Source of the DNA: Saccharothrix australiensis
GTDB lineage: Bacteria; Actinomycetota; Actinomycetes; Mycobacteriales; Pseudonocardiaceae
Assembly: GCF_003634935.1 (NCBI RefSeq)
Contig: NZ_RBXO01000001.1
Coordinates: 372,001-436,000, forward strand
Reading direction: 5' to 3'
Length of the DNA stretch: 64,000 bases
Below the pieces are notes generated by a model, which saw nothing but the letters and a program-made list of their open reading frames with translations, was not told the origin of the DNA and did no database searches. The position numbers were made by a program, and so were the translations under genes. This document shows, piece by piece, positions 7,665-15,585 of the stretch (positions are counted from its first letter, which is position 1; the number at the start of each line of letters is the position of its first letter).

Positions 7665-8569
7665 GCTCGGGCGCCGGGCCGGGCGGCCGGTTCACCCCCG
7701 CCGCGTTGACCGCCGTGCTGGAGCGGTTGTGCGCCCCGCTGGGCTTGGCGCACCGCGACGCCCGGCTGGTGAAGTTCACCTCCAACGCCGTGTTCGACCT
7801 GCCCGGCGACCGGGTCGTGGTGCGGATCGTGGGTTCGATGGCGTTGCGGCACCGGGCCGAGAAGGTGGTGCGGGTCGCGCGGTGGCTGGCCGCGCACGAC
7901 GTGCCCGCGGTGCGGCTGGTCGAGGAGTTCCCGCAGCCGCTGGCCGTCGGCGGGCACCTGGCGACCATCTGGCACACCGTGCCGTCGGACGGGCCGCCCG
8001 TCGACGGGCGCGACCTGGGTGAGCTGCTGCGCCGCATCCACGCGCTGCCCGAGCCGCCGTTCCGGCTGCCGCGCTGGTCGCCGCTGGACGACGTGCGCAA
8101 GCGCATCGCGGACGCCGAGGAGCTGTCGGACCCGGACCGCGCGTTCCTGGAGGAGCGGCTGGCCCTGCTGGAGAGCAGGGTGGCGGACCTGGCGACCGCG
8201 CTGCCGGAGGGCGTGCTGCACGGCGACGCGCACCTCGGCAACCTGATACCCAGCCCCGACGGGCCGGTGATCTGCGACTTCGACTCGACCAGCGTCGGGC
8301 CGCGCGAGTGGGACCTGAGCACCCTGCCGGTCGGCGTGGCGCGGTTCGGCCACCCGGCCGCCTGGTACCGGCAGCTGGCCGGCGTGTACGGGTTCGACGT
8401 GACGCGGTGGCCGGGCTTCCCGGTGCTGCGGGACGTGCGGGAGCTGAAGCTGACGACGAGCGTGCTGCCGATCCTGCGCAGCCACCCGGACGTGCGGGGC
8501 GAGCTGCGGCGGCGCCTGGCGGCGCTGCGCGCGGGCGACACCGCCACCCCGTGGACGCCATACCGCTGA
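7661..8569 (+). CDS. Aminoglycoside phosphotransferase-fold kinase
   Basis: A 302-residue APH/choline-kinase fold protein. VLHGDAHLGNL is the catalytic loop with the general-base Asp and metal-binding Asn; ICDFDSTSVGPREWDL holds the second metal-binding Asp. The N-terminal lobe has VVVRIVGS with the expected strand but a poorly defined Lys. The TTG start shares bases with the preceding TGA (TTGA), so translation is coupled to the XRE-TPR gene. APH-fold proteins beside this type of regulator are frequent in actinomycetes and usually are not resistance determinants; the substrate is unknown. Confidence 0.85.
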   Translation: MSSGAGPGGRFTPAALTAVLERLCAPLGLAHRDARLVKFTSNAVFDLPGDRVVVRIVGSMALRHRAEKVVRVARWLAAHDVPAVRLVEEFPQPLAVGGHLATIWHTVPSDGPPVDGRDLGELLRRIHALPEPPFRLPRWSPLDDVRKRIADAEELSDPDRAFLEERLALLESRVADLATALPEGVLHGDAHLGNLIPSPDGPVICDFDSTSVGPREWDLSTLPVGVARFGHPAAWYRQLAGVYGFDVTRWPGFPVLRDVRELKLTTSVLPILRSHPDVRGELRRRLAALRAGDTATPWTPYR

Positions 8570-8663
8570 ACCGGCGGCGGTGGGAGAACGAACCGGTAAC
8601 GCCCGGACCGTCGATCGCGACTGACGCAGCGACGGGGATGCGCTGCTGCGGGGTGAGGTGCGC

Positions 8664-8957
8664 GTGATCGGACAGCTGGTGGGTGCTCGGCGCTGGCGCA
8701 CGCGGCGCGCGCTGAAGGCCGCGCGGATGATCGACGAGGTCGTGGACACGCAGCTGCCCCTGCTGGCGTCGTTCGACGAGGAGCGCCGCCGGCGTTCCGC
8801 CGACTACCTGGCCGAACTGGTCAAGCTCGCCCAGGACTACCGCTACTTCGCGCACGGGTGGATCGACGCGAAGGAACTCGACCGGCGTGGCCGGGTGGTG
8901 GTGGCCAACCTGACCAGGATGCGCGTGGACCCGAGAACGCGCCTGATCACGGACTGA
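8664..8957 (+). CDS. Small basic helical protein of unknown function
   Basis: A 97-residue protein with basic N-terminus (GARRWRTRRALKAARMID), then acidic and helical segments (ELVKLAQDYRYFAHGWID) and a terminal VRVDPRTRL-like stretch. The GTG at 8664 has GTGAGG 5 nt upstream; another in-frame GTG at 8658 overlaps that site and is less likely. It is 94 nt after the APH-fold gene and may be the last member of that operon; a hairpin terminator follows at 8986. I do not recognise the family. Confidence 0.6.
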   Translation: MIGQLVGARRWRTRRALKAARMIDEVVDTQLPLLASFDEERRRRSADYLAELVKLAQDYRYFAHGWIDAKELDRRGRVVVANLTRMRVDPRTRLITD

Positions 8958-8985
8958 GGCGTTCGGCGCAGCTCACCGCACCGAA

Positions 8986-9011
8986 CACCCCACTGATCGC
9001 GGTGTGGGGTG
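8986..9011 (+). terminator. Hairpin after the XRE-APH operon
   Basis: CACCCCAC (8986-8993) pairs with GTGGGGTG (9004-9011) around a 10-nt loop, followed by GTTGTGTGG. It lies between convergent genes and may serve both. Confidence 0.55.
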
Positions 9012-9088
9012 GTTGTGTGGATGGCCGCTGCTCTGCCGAGGCGGGTGAGGCCGTCTGGCGGCTTGGCGCGGCCTTGTGTTCGGCGTGC

Positions 9089-9904
9089 TTAGGGGCGGCC
9101 CCAGGCTCGTGTGACGTAGTCCGCGAAGTCGATGGGCTCGCGGCCGGTGACCTTCGCCACGTGGTCCGTGGTCGGGGTCGTGGTGGGCGGTCGCTCGGTC
9201 ACCAGTCGGTGGAAGGCGGCCACCTCAGCCTCGGTCTGCTCGGCCGGGAACCCGAGGGCCGCCTGCTGCGCACGGTACGCCTCGGCCGACCCGTGGAACA
9301 CGAGCCGCCTGCCGAGGGCCCGCCCGATGAGGTCCAGCGCCTCGCCGAAGGTCAGCGCGCGCGGCCCCGTCGGCTCGTAGACCTGCCCGGCGTGCCCGTC
9401 CTCCGTCAGCGCCGCCACCGCGACGGCCGCGATGTCGTCGGCGTCCACGAAGCCCTGCGCGTCGTCGCCGACCGGCACCGCCAGCTCGCCCGCCTCGACC
9501 GCGGGCCGGAAGAAGCCCTCGTCGAAGTTCTGGGCGAACCAGTCCGCCCGCAGCACCGTCCAGTCGACGCCCGAGTCGCGCACGACCGCCTCGGCGGCCA
9601 GCAGCCGCTCGTCGCCCATCTCCTCGATGCCCCGGCTGGACAGCAGCACCAGCCGCCGCACGCCCTGCCCGACCGCCTCCCGGACGAACGCCGGGTCGAT
9701 CGGCAGCTCGTGCGGCGCCATCAGGTAGACGCCACCGACACCGGACAGCGCCGGCCGCCACGTGTCGGGCTCCGCCCAGTCGAACCGCACCGCGCCGCGC
9801 CGGGACGCGGGTCGGACGGCGTGGCCCAGCGCCGCCAACCGCGCCGCCACCCGCCGGCCGGTCGTGCCGGTCGCGCCGAGCACCAGGATCGGTTTTTCGC
9901 TCAT
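9089..9904 (-). CDS. NmrA-like NAD(P)-binding protein
   Basis: A 271-residue atypical SDR. LVLGATGTTGRRV is the dinucleotide-binding loop, RRLVLLSSRGIEEM the strand after which the active site would lie, and DWTVLRADWFAQNF is diagnostic of NmrA/QorB-like proteins. Family members either sense NAD(P)/NAD(P)H ratio or reduce quinones. The ATG at 9904 has GGAG 4 nt upstream. It ends 78 nt after the hairpin at 8986-9011 and starts 36 nt downstream of copD, so it could be read from the copper operon, though no functional link is evident. Confidence 0.85.
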   Translation of the reverse strand: MSEKPILVLGATGTTGRRVAARLAALGHAVRPASRRGAVRFDWAEPDTWRPALSGVGGVYLMAPHELPIDPAFVREAVGQGVRRLVLLSSRGIEEMGDERLLAAEAVVRDSGVDWTVLRADWFAQNFDEGFFRPAVEAGELAVPVGDDAQGFVDADDIAAVAVAALTEDGHAGQVYEPTGPRALTFGEALDLIGRALGRRLVFHGSAEAYRAQQAALGFPAEQTEAEVAAFHRLVTERPPTTTPTTDHVAKVTGREPIDFADYVTRAWGRP

Positions 9905-9939
9905 GCTCCGAGTAGAGCAGGGGGGTACGACAATCCCGC

Positions 9940-10962
9940 CTACGCGACCGGCGCCCGCGAGAGCACGACCGCCAGGCCGAACGCCACGCCCATGACGGCC
10001 AGCTCGACGGCCGCCCACCCCACGATCGCCGTGGCCCGGTGCCGGGCGATGTGCGGCAGCAGCCGCCACCGGATGTTCGCGCCGAGCAGCGCCAGCAGGG
10101 CGGCGCAGGCGACCTTGGCGACCAGCACCAGGCCGTAGGACGTGGTGAGCAGCGAGCCGGGCAGCGCGGTCACCGGGTTCAGGGCGAGTTCCAGCAGGCC
10201 GTTGAACAGGCCCGTCACCGAGACGAGCACGAGGCTGACCGTCGCCAGCTTGGAGAACTTCGGCAGCGCGTCCGCCAGCAGGCCGCGCCGGTGGGCGACC
10301 AGCACGACCAGCGCGCCGAGACCGCCGGTCCACGCCGCCGCGCCCAGCACGTGCAGCTCCATCGAGATCATGGAGTAGTCGTGGTACTCCCAGTTCGACG
10401 CGTGGCCGGTGACCGGCAGCGGCAGCAGGCCGAACATGGCGACCAGGATGCGCAGTTCGGCGGGCACCGACTCGCCGCGGCGCACCGCCAGCACGCCGAT
10501 CCCCAGGTAGACCAGGGCGCACACCGCGCTGAACAGCAGCCCCTGGCCCGCGCCCACCCGCTGGACGTAGTCGACGACCGCGCCCGTGGTGAGCGCCACG
10601 TCCGGCCGCGTCTCGTACGCCCTGATCACGATCGACGTCAGCGCGGTGAGCACCCAGACCGCGGCGGCGACCACCGCGGCCGGCCGGGCGAGGCGCAGCA
10701 CCGGCTCGGTGAGGTTCGGGCGGCTGAAGCCCAGCAGCTTCGGGAGCAGGCTCAACCCCACCACCGCGGTGGCGGCGAGGTCGAGCAGCGTCCTGATCAG
10801 CGGGTGCGCGAACCGGACCACCACACCCGGCTCGGCGACGCCGACCGCTTCGGGCGTGGTCGACAGGCCGAGGCCGAGGAGCACGCCCACCGCGCCGCCG
10901 GCGAGCAGCCCGCCGACGACCCGGTGCGGCGTCGTGGTCGTGGTGGCCCGGTTCGCGGTCAT
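9940..10962 (-). CDS. copD: CopD-domain copper resistance membrane protein
   Basis: A 340-residue membrane protein with about 8 hydrophobic segments, including VVGGLLAGGAVGVLLGLGL near the N-terminus and VELAVMGVAFGLAVVLSRAP at the end. The central ELHVLGAAAWTGGLGALVVL and the preceding His/Tyr-rich HASNWEYHDYSM segment are typical of CopD, which works with CopC in copper uptake or homeostasis. Its ATG overlaps the copC stop codon (ATGA), so the two are co-translated. Some actinobacterial CopD proteins carry a cytochrome-oxidase-assembly domain; this one is the short form. Confidence 0.88.
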   Translation of the reverse strand: MTANRATTTTTPHRVVGGLLAGGAVGVLLGLGLSTTPEAVGVAEPGVVVRFAHPLIRTLLDLAATAVVGLSLLPKLLGFSRPNLTEPVLRLARPAAVVAAAVWVLTALTSIVIRAYETRPDVALTTGAVVDYVQRVGAGQGLLFSAVCALVYLGIGVLAVRRGESVPAELRILVAMFGLLPLPVTGHASNWEYHDYSMISMELHVLGAAAWTGGLGALVVLVAHRRGLLADALPKFSKLATVSLVLVSVTGLFNGLLELALNPVTALPGSLLTTSYGLVLVAKVACAALLALLGANIRWRLLPHIARHRATAIVGWAAVELAVMGVAFGLAVVLSRAPVA

Positions 10963-11510
10963 CGGCGCGTGGGCTCCTTCGCACCGCCGCGCAGCGCGAA
11001 GAACACGCCGCCGCCGAGGAGGACCACGGCGCCCGCGATCCACACCCAGATCGGCACGCCGCCGCCGGCGTCGTCACCGGCGGCCGACTCCTGCGCGGTC
11101 GACTCGGCGGGCGCCGGGGTGCCCGTGCCCGCCTTCGTGGTGCTGAACTTGAGGTTGCCGGTGACCGGGTGGCCGTCCGCCGACAGGATGCGCCAGCCGA
11201 CCTGGTACTCGGCGGCCGGGCCCAGGGGGCGGATCTTGAACGTCACCGTGTTGTTCTTCACGGCGGGTTCGCCGTCGGACGCCCAGCGGGTGTCGTCCGG
11301 CCCCTTGATGGTGATCGTGTTGAACCGGTCGCCCGCCTGGACGGGCTGGTCGAACGTCAGCGAGATCTCCGAGGGGCCGCTCTCCAGCGCCTGCCCTTCC
11401 TTGGGGTCGCTGCTGACCAGCACGTTGTGCGCCAGCGCGGTGCCGGACGTGGCCAGCGCCGCGCCGCCCGCCAGGAGGCCGGCCAGGAGCAACGAGAGTG
11501 CGCGCCTCAT
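10959..11510 (-). CDS. copC: CopC-domain copper-binding protein, membrane anchored
   Basis: A 183-residue exported protein. Residues 1-27 form a signal peptide (LLLAGLLAGGAALATSGTALA) so that His28 becomes the mature N-terminus, the Cu(II) ligand in CopC proteins. The domain continues with VSSDPKEGQALESGPSEISL and ends with the WRILSADGHPVTG motif that provides further copper ligands. Residues about 150-175 (PIWVWIAGAVVLLGGGVFF) anchor the protein, leaving CopC outside. It overlaps both ycnI and copD by 4 nt, making a tightly coupled three-gene operon. Confidence 0.93.
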   Translation of the reverse strand: MRRALSLLLAGLLAGGAALATSGTALAHNVLVSSDPKEGQALESGPSEISLTFDQPVQAGDRFNTITIKGPDDTRWASDGEPAVKNNTVTFKIRPLGPAAEYQVGWRILSADGHPVTGNLKFSTTKAGTGTPAPAESTAQESAAGDDAGGGVPIWVWIAGAVVLLGGGVFFALRGGAKEPTRR

Positions 11511-12277
11511 GCCGACGGGGTACCCGTCGCACGCCTCGACCGCAGGACCGCCCCGACGCCGAAGCCCAGCCCGAGCGCGCCCACGGCCAGGCCCGCGCCG
11601 CCGAGCCAGCGCGCGGTGTCGTCCGTGCCGGCCGCGGCCGACGACGACGAGCCGTGGCCGTCCGACCCGGCGGCGGCGTTCGTCGCCGTGCCGTGGTCGT
11701 CGCCGCCGGTCTTCTTGGCGACCAGCTTCAGGACCGGCGCCGGGTGCTCCGGCTCCTGCGCGCCCGCGGCGGGCGGCGGCGCGTTCCAGTCCACGACCTC
11801 GCCGTTGTCGTAGGTCTGCTTGGCCGGGATGACCAGCTGGTCGGTGTTGTCCGGCAGCGGGCCGATGGACAGGTCGAACTCGTTGAACTGGTTCGGCTCG
11901 ATGCGGACGCCGGGGTCGGCCGTCCAGACGACCGTGCGGACCGCCTCGGTGACCTCCGCGCCGTGGTTCTGGACCGGCTTGTCGAGCTTGCCCTTGACGG
12001 CCTCGACCTTCCAGCCCGCCGTCGGCTTGGTGCTGACCGACGCCAGCGGGTACTCGGCGGGCAGCGTCAGTTCGAGCTTGACCGTGCCGGCGTTCGGCCG
12101 CTCGTTGGGCACCCGCAGGGTGACCTTGGTGTAGCCGCCCTGCACGGCGTCCTTCGGGGTGGACGCGGTGACGTGCGCGGACGCGGGGCCCGCCGTGCCC
12201 AGGGCGATGAAGGCGGCGGTCGCCAGCACGGCGCCGCCCTTGGCGAGCGTGCGCCCACCAAAACGATTTGTCGACAT
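11507..12277 (-). CDS. ycnI: YcnI-like copper-binding protein (DUF1775)
   Basis: A 256-residue exported protein. Signal peptide residues 1-34 end in PASA, leaving His35 at the mature N-terminus (HVTASTP), which with a conserved Trp in YcnI binds Cu(II). The DUF1775 domain runs to about residue 170 (VTLRVPNERPNAGTVKLELT, GWKVEAVKGKL). A Gly/Ser/Ala-rich linker and a C-terminal transmembrane helix (GGAGLAVGALGLGFGVGAVL) anchor it. The ATG at 12277 is chosen because GGAG lies 13 nt upstream; an in-frame TTG 21 nt earlier is less likely. First gene of the ycnI-copC-copD operon. Confidence 0.9.
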   Translation of the reverse strand: MSTNRFGGRTLAKGGAVLATAAFIALGTAGPASAHVTASTPKDAVQGGYTKVTLRVPNERPNAGTVKLELTLPAEYPLASVSTKPTAGWKVEAVKGKLDKPVQNHGAEVTEAVRTVVWTADPGVRIEPNQFNEFDLSIGPLPDNTDQLVIPAKQTYDNGEVVDWNAPPPAAGAQEPEHPAPVLKLVAKKTGGDDHGTATNAAAGSDGHGSSSSAAAGTDDTARWLGGAGLAVGALGLGFGVGAVLRSRRATGTPSA

Positions 12278-12409
12278 GTAGGTGTCGCTCCTGATCAACC
12301 AGAGGGGGTATGTGGGGTGTGAGGGGAGGGCGAGCGGAGGCCGGTGTAGAGGGGGCGAGCGGTGGGACAGGGCGTAGAGCTGTGTTGGATTCGCCTCGGC
12401 TTCGCCCCT

Positions 12410-12511
12410 GCGGCTCGGCCGCCTTTTTGTCGGGCCGTCGCGCCTGGTTTCCCGCCGATCGAAAAGCGTGATCGGCGGGGGATGAGGCGTGACAGCCCGA
12501 CGCGGCCTCGC
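12410..12511. repeat. 73-nt palindromic element, copy B (inverted)
   Basis: The core hairpin runs 12429-12501, the same 73-nt length as copies A and C. The inner arms CCCGCCGATC/GATCGGCGGG (12451-12460 and 12470-12479) flank GAAAAGCGT, the reverse complement of the loop in A and C. The small hairpin GCGGCTCGGCCGCC lies at 12410-12423 and GCGGCCTCGC follows at 12502-12511, so the whole element is in the opposite orientation. It occupies the 297-bp gap between two minus-strand genes (12278-12574), which otherwise holds nothing I recognise. Confidence 0.85.
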
Positions 12512-12574
12512 GCGGCGCGGGGGCGGTGGCGAGGGTGGGAACCCGACTCGGCCTCGCGGCTCGTGCCTCCGGAG

Positions 12575-13099
12575 CTAAGGAGCGGGAGGGCCTCGGCGGC
12601 CGTGGACGCGGTGCAGGAGTACGGCGGTTGCCGTGTCCTGGCCGGCGAGCGCCGGGAGTGGGTCCGGGCGGTGCGCGGTGGGTACGAAGGCGGGGTGTGC
12701 CGGCACCAGGTGGGCGACCGCGCTCGCCAGGGCCGCCAGGACCTGGTCGGCTCGGGCGAGCAGCAGGCCGGTGAGCAGCGCCGCCACCACGTGCGCGGTG
12801 GTCATGGCCACCGGGCCGATGCCAGGACCGGGCCCGTCGTCCGCGTGGTGGCCGAGGCTGAGCAGCGCGTGCTGGCCGACCTGCGCCGCGCCGAGCGCGG
12901 CGAGGATCGCCCACGGGCCGCGCCCGCGTTCGGCCAGGGCCGTGCCCGCGAGCGCGACCAGCACGGTCAGCGGCAGCGCGGGCGCGAACTCGGTCACGTC
13001 ACCGCCGGCCGCGCCGTGGGCGGCCACGCTGAGTGACGCGGACGTCACGGCCAGCAGGAGGACCCGCGCGAGGCGGGTCGGTGCTGGGCGTCCGGTCAT
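12575..13099 (-). CDS. Small polytopic membrane protein
   Basis: 174 residues with about four hydrophobic segments: RVLLLAVTSASLSVAAHGAA, APALPLTVLVALAGTALAER, GPWAILAALGAAQVGQHALL, and VAMTTAHVVAALLTGLLLAR. His residues cluster around the third segment (GQHALLSLGHHAD), which might suit metal binding given the copper operon next door; that link is inference. The C-terminal 40 residues are cytoplasmic or extracellular and unstructured. Same direction as ycnI, separated by the palindromic element, so probably its own unit. No named family. Confidence 0.65.
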   Translation of the reverse strand: MTGRPAPTRLARVLLLAVTSASLSVAAHGAAGGDVTEFAPALPLTVLVALAGTALAERGRGPWAILAALGAAQVGQHALLSLGHHADDGPGPGIGPVAMTTAHVVAALLTGLLLARADQVLAALASAVAHLVPAHPAFVPTAHRPDPLPALAGQDTATAVLLHRVHGRRGPPAP

Positions 13100-13192
13100 G
13101 CACCTGAGAGTAGGAGAAGGGCGGCCGGAGGTGTGAGCCGCTACCGGGGTAGCGAGGTTTGGACTGGGCCATCCGGGGGTACGGCGTTACGC

Positions 13193-14821
13193 GTGACAAC
13201 CCCGCACCGCCGCATCAGAGAACCCCTGCCCGGCGAGCCGAGACCGGCTCGCGACGAGGGCGACGCCGATCGACCGGGCCGGACCGACCGGGTCGTGTTC
13301 GGCGTCGCGGCGGCGGTCACGCTCGCCTTCGTGGTCTGGGGCGTGCTCGGCACCGACTCGCTCGCCTCGGCCTCGAAAGCGGTCCTGACCTGGATCATCA
13401 CCCACGTCGGGTGGGCCTTCGTCCTGGTCGCGTCCGGCTTCGTGCTGTTCGCGCTGTGGCTGGCGGTCAGCCGCTACGGCCGCATCCCGCTGGGTCGCGA
13501 CGGTGAGCGGCCCGAGTTCAAGTCGGTGTCGTGGATCGCCATGATGTTCAGCGCCGGCATGGGCATCGGGCTCATGTTCTACGGCGTCAACGAGCCGCTC
13601 TCGCACTTCGTGAAACCGCCGCCGGGCACCGTGCCGGCCGGCAGCGACGAGGCCCTCCAGACCGCGATGGCCACCACCCTGTTCCACTGGACCGTGCACC
13701 CGTGGGCCATCTACGCGGTCGTCGGCCTCGCCATCGCCTACGGCAGCTTCCGGCGCGGGCGCAGCCAGCTCATCAGCGCCGCGTTCGGGCCGCTGCTGGG
13801 CAGGCGGGCGGAGGGCGCGGCCGGCCGGGCGATCGACGTGCTGGCGATCTTCGCGACCCTGTTCGGCTCCGCCGCGTCGCTCGGCCTGGGCGCGCTGCAG
13901 ATCGGCAGCGGCCTGTCCATCGCCGGCTGGGACGCGGGCAACGCCGTCCTCGTGGGCGTGATCGCGGTGCTGACCGTGGTGTTCGTCGCCTCCGCCGTGT
14001 CCGGCGTGGCCAAGGGCATCCAGTGGCTGTCGAACACCAACATGGTGTTGGCCGTGGTGCTCGCGGCGTTCGTGTTCGTGGTCGGGCCGACGGTGTTCGT
14101 GCTCAACCTGGTGCCCGCCGCGATCGGCGACTACTTCCGCGACCTGGCCGACATGGCGGGGCGGACGGCGGCGTCGGGCGGCGACGCGACCGAGGCGTGG
14201 CTGTCCGGGTGGACCATCTTCTACTGGGCGTGGTGGATCTCGTGGACGCCGTTCGTCGGCATGTTCATCGCGCGCATCAGCCGGGGGCGCACCATCCGGC
14301 AGTTCGTGGCGGGCGTGATCGGCGTGCCCAGCGCGGTCAGCCTGCTGTGGTTCTGCGTGTTCGGCGGCACGGCGATCCACGTGCAGCGGAACGGGACGGA
14401 CCTGGCGGGCGAGTCGTCGCCGGAGAGCCAGCTGTTCGCGCTGCTCGACCACTTCCCGCTGGCGGCGGTCGCGGGCGTGGTGGTGATCCTGCTGGTGGCG
14501 ATCTTCTTCGTGTCCGGCGCGGACGCCGCCTCGGTGGTGATGGGCACGCTGTCGCAGCGCGGCTCCATCGCGCCGACGAAGGGCGTCGTGGTGTTCTGGG
14601 GCGTGCTGACCGGTGCGATGGCGGCGGTGATGCTGCTGGTGGGCGGCTCGGACGCCCTGACCGGCCTACAGAACCTGACCATCATCGCGGCGCTGCCCTT
14701 CGCGGCGGTCATGGTGGGCCTCTGCGTCTCCCTGGCCAAAGACCTGCGCACCGACCCCCTCTTCGCCACCCCTCCTCCAACACCCGCCGCCCCAGCCGGC
14801 ACGACCCAGTCGCCGCCCTGA
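13193..14821 (+). CDS. BCCT family betaine/choline/carnitine transporter
   Basis: A 542-residue secondary transporter with 12 predicted membrane helices. Diagnostic BCCT segments are AMMFSAGMGIGLMFYGVNEP and the signature WTIFYWAWWISWTPFVGMF with its Trp box, followed by RISRGRTIRQF. Family members take up quaternary ammonium compounds (glycine betaine, choline, ectoine) with Na+ or H+ and often serve osmotic balance. The GTG at 13193 fits the usual short cytoplasmic N-terminus; an in-frame GTG at 13133 would add 20 residues. No glycine-betaine regulatory gene is adjacent. Its stop codon lies within a 17-bp tandem repeat. Confidence 0.92.
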   Translation: MTTPHRRIREPLPGEPRPARDEGDADRPGRTDRVVFGVAAAVTLAFVVWGVLGTDSLASASKAVLTWIITHVGWAFVLVASGFVLFALWLAVSRYGRIPLGRDGERPEFKSVSWIAMMFSAGMGIGLMFYGVNEPLSHFVKPPPGTVPAGSDEALQTAMATTLFHWTVHPWAIYAVVGLAIAYGSFRRGRSQLISAAFGPLLGRRAEGAAGRAIDVLAIFATLFGSAASLGLGALQIGSGLSIAGWDAGNAVLVGVIAVLTVVFVASAVSGVAKGIQWLSNTNMVLAVVLAAFVFVVGPTVFVLNLVPAAIGDYFRDLADMAGRTAASGGDATEAWLSGWTIFYWAWWISWTPFVGMFIARISRGRTIRQFVAGVIGVPSAVSLLWFCVFGGTAIHVQRNGTDLAGESSPESQLFALLDHFPLAAVAGVVVILLVAIFFVSGADAASVVMGTLSQRGSIAPTKGVVVFWGVLTGAMAAVMLLVGGSDALTGLQNLTIIAALPFAAVMVGLCVSLAKDLRTDPLFATPPPTPAAPAGTTQSPP

Positions 14822-14889
14822 CCAAGCCGCCGCCCTGACCAAGTCGCCGCGCTGAGCAAGCCGCCGCGCTGAGCAAGTCGCCGCTCTCA
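14806..14889. repeat. 17-bp tandem repeat spanning the BCCT stop codon
   Basis: Five units of 16-17 bp (14806-14821, then 17-bp steps to 14889), consensus CCAAGTCGCCGCCCTGA. The first unit supplies the last codons and TGA of the transporter gene and three of the next four repeat CTGA. Between units the third positions alternate in pairs, as if two-unit blocks were duplicated. Confidence 0.85.
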
Positions 14890-14911
14890 CACAGCCACTC
14901 GCTCCCGCACC

Positions 14912-15013
14912 GCGAGGCCGCGTCGGCCTGTCACGCCTCATTTCCCGCCGATCACGCTTTTCGATCGGCGGGAAATCAGGCGTGATGGGCCGACCAGAGG
15001 CGGCCGAGCCGCC
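14912..15013. repeat. 73-nt palindromic element, copy C
   Basis: The core hairpin runs 14922-14994: 23-nt inner arms with one mismatch (14931-14953 with 14963-14985), loop ACGCTTTTC (14954-14962) identical to copy A, and outer GTCGGCC/GGCCGAC. It is preceded by GCGAGGCCGC and followed by GGCGGCCGAGCCGCC (14999-15013). It lies between convergent genes. The arms differ from copy A over most of their length while pairing is kept. Confidence 0.88.
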
Positions 15014-15038
15014 GAGGCGAAGCCGAGGCCGATAAACG

Positions 15039-15467
15039 CTAGATCAACCGCTTCAACAGCTCGGCTTCCAGCGTGTCCAGATCGGCGCCCACCGCCCGGT
15101 GAGCGGCCTTCCGGCGCGCCGTCGGCATGCGCTCCGACGCCCGCACGGCCGCCGCGAGCTGGCCCAGGCGCGCCTCGGTGGCCTCCACGTACGCCCGGTC
15201 CCCGGCGCGCAGCTCCTCCAGCGCGTGGGCGAACCCGACGATGCGGGCGTGCAGCTTCGCGCCCCGGCCCGAGTACCGGGTGAGCTCGTCCACGGGCACG
15301 CCGAGCCGCCGCGCCCGGTAGTGGTCGTAGCGGTCGCTCACGAGCGCCGCCGCGCGGGCGGCCAGCGGCGCGACCACGGGGATCAGCGCCGGCGCGACGA
15401 CCTTGGCCACACCGACCAGGTTCTTCGCCCGGCCGGGTGACATGCCCCTGCTGCGTTCGCGTGCCAT
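15039..15467 (-). CDS. DUF6474 family protein
   Basis: 142 residues. A basic N-terminus (ARERSRGMSPGRAKN) leads to a hydrophobic stretch VGVAKVVAPALIPVVAPLAA and then the charged RYDHYRARRLGVPVDEL and RYSGRGAKLHARI segments that mark DUF6474 of mycolata and related actinobacteria. The hydrophobic part may be a membrane-associated helix. The ATG at 15467 has GGAGGTGG 7 nt upstream. Function unknown. It is divergent from the TM0106-family nuclease, an arrangement seen elsewhere in actinobacteria, which hints at a common process. Confidence 0.8.
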   Translation of the reverse strand: MARERSRGMSPGRAKNLVGVAKVVAPALIPVVAPLAARAAALVSDRYDHYRARRLGVPVDELTRYSGRGAKLHARIVGFAHALEELRAGDRAYVEATEARLGQLAAAVRASERMPTARRKAAHRAVGADLDTLEAELLKRLI

Positions 15468-15585
15468 CGCCCGCCACCTCCTGCACCGCACCCTAGAGGT
15501 CGGGCGGTCACCTCGCACGGATGATCCATTGCCCGTCCATCAGGTTGCCGGTACAAGCGTCACGGCGGCGGCTTAGGCTTCAGCC

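Noticed and set aside
7661-8569. Aminoglycoside resistance gene
   Set aside because: APH fold is clear but nothing indicates an antibiotic substrate; coupling to an XRE-TPR regulator suggests a signalling or metabolic kinase.
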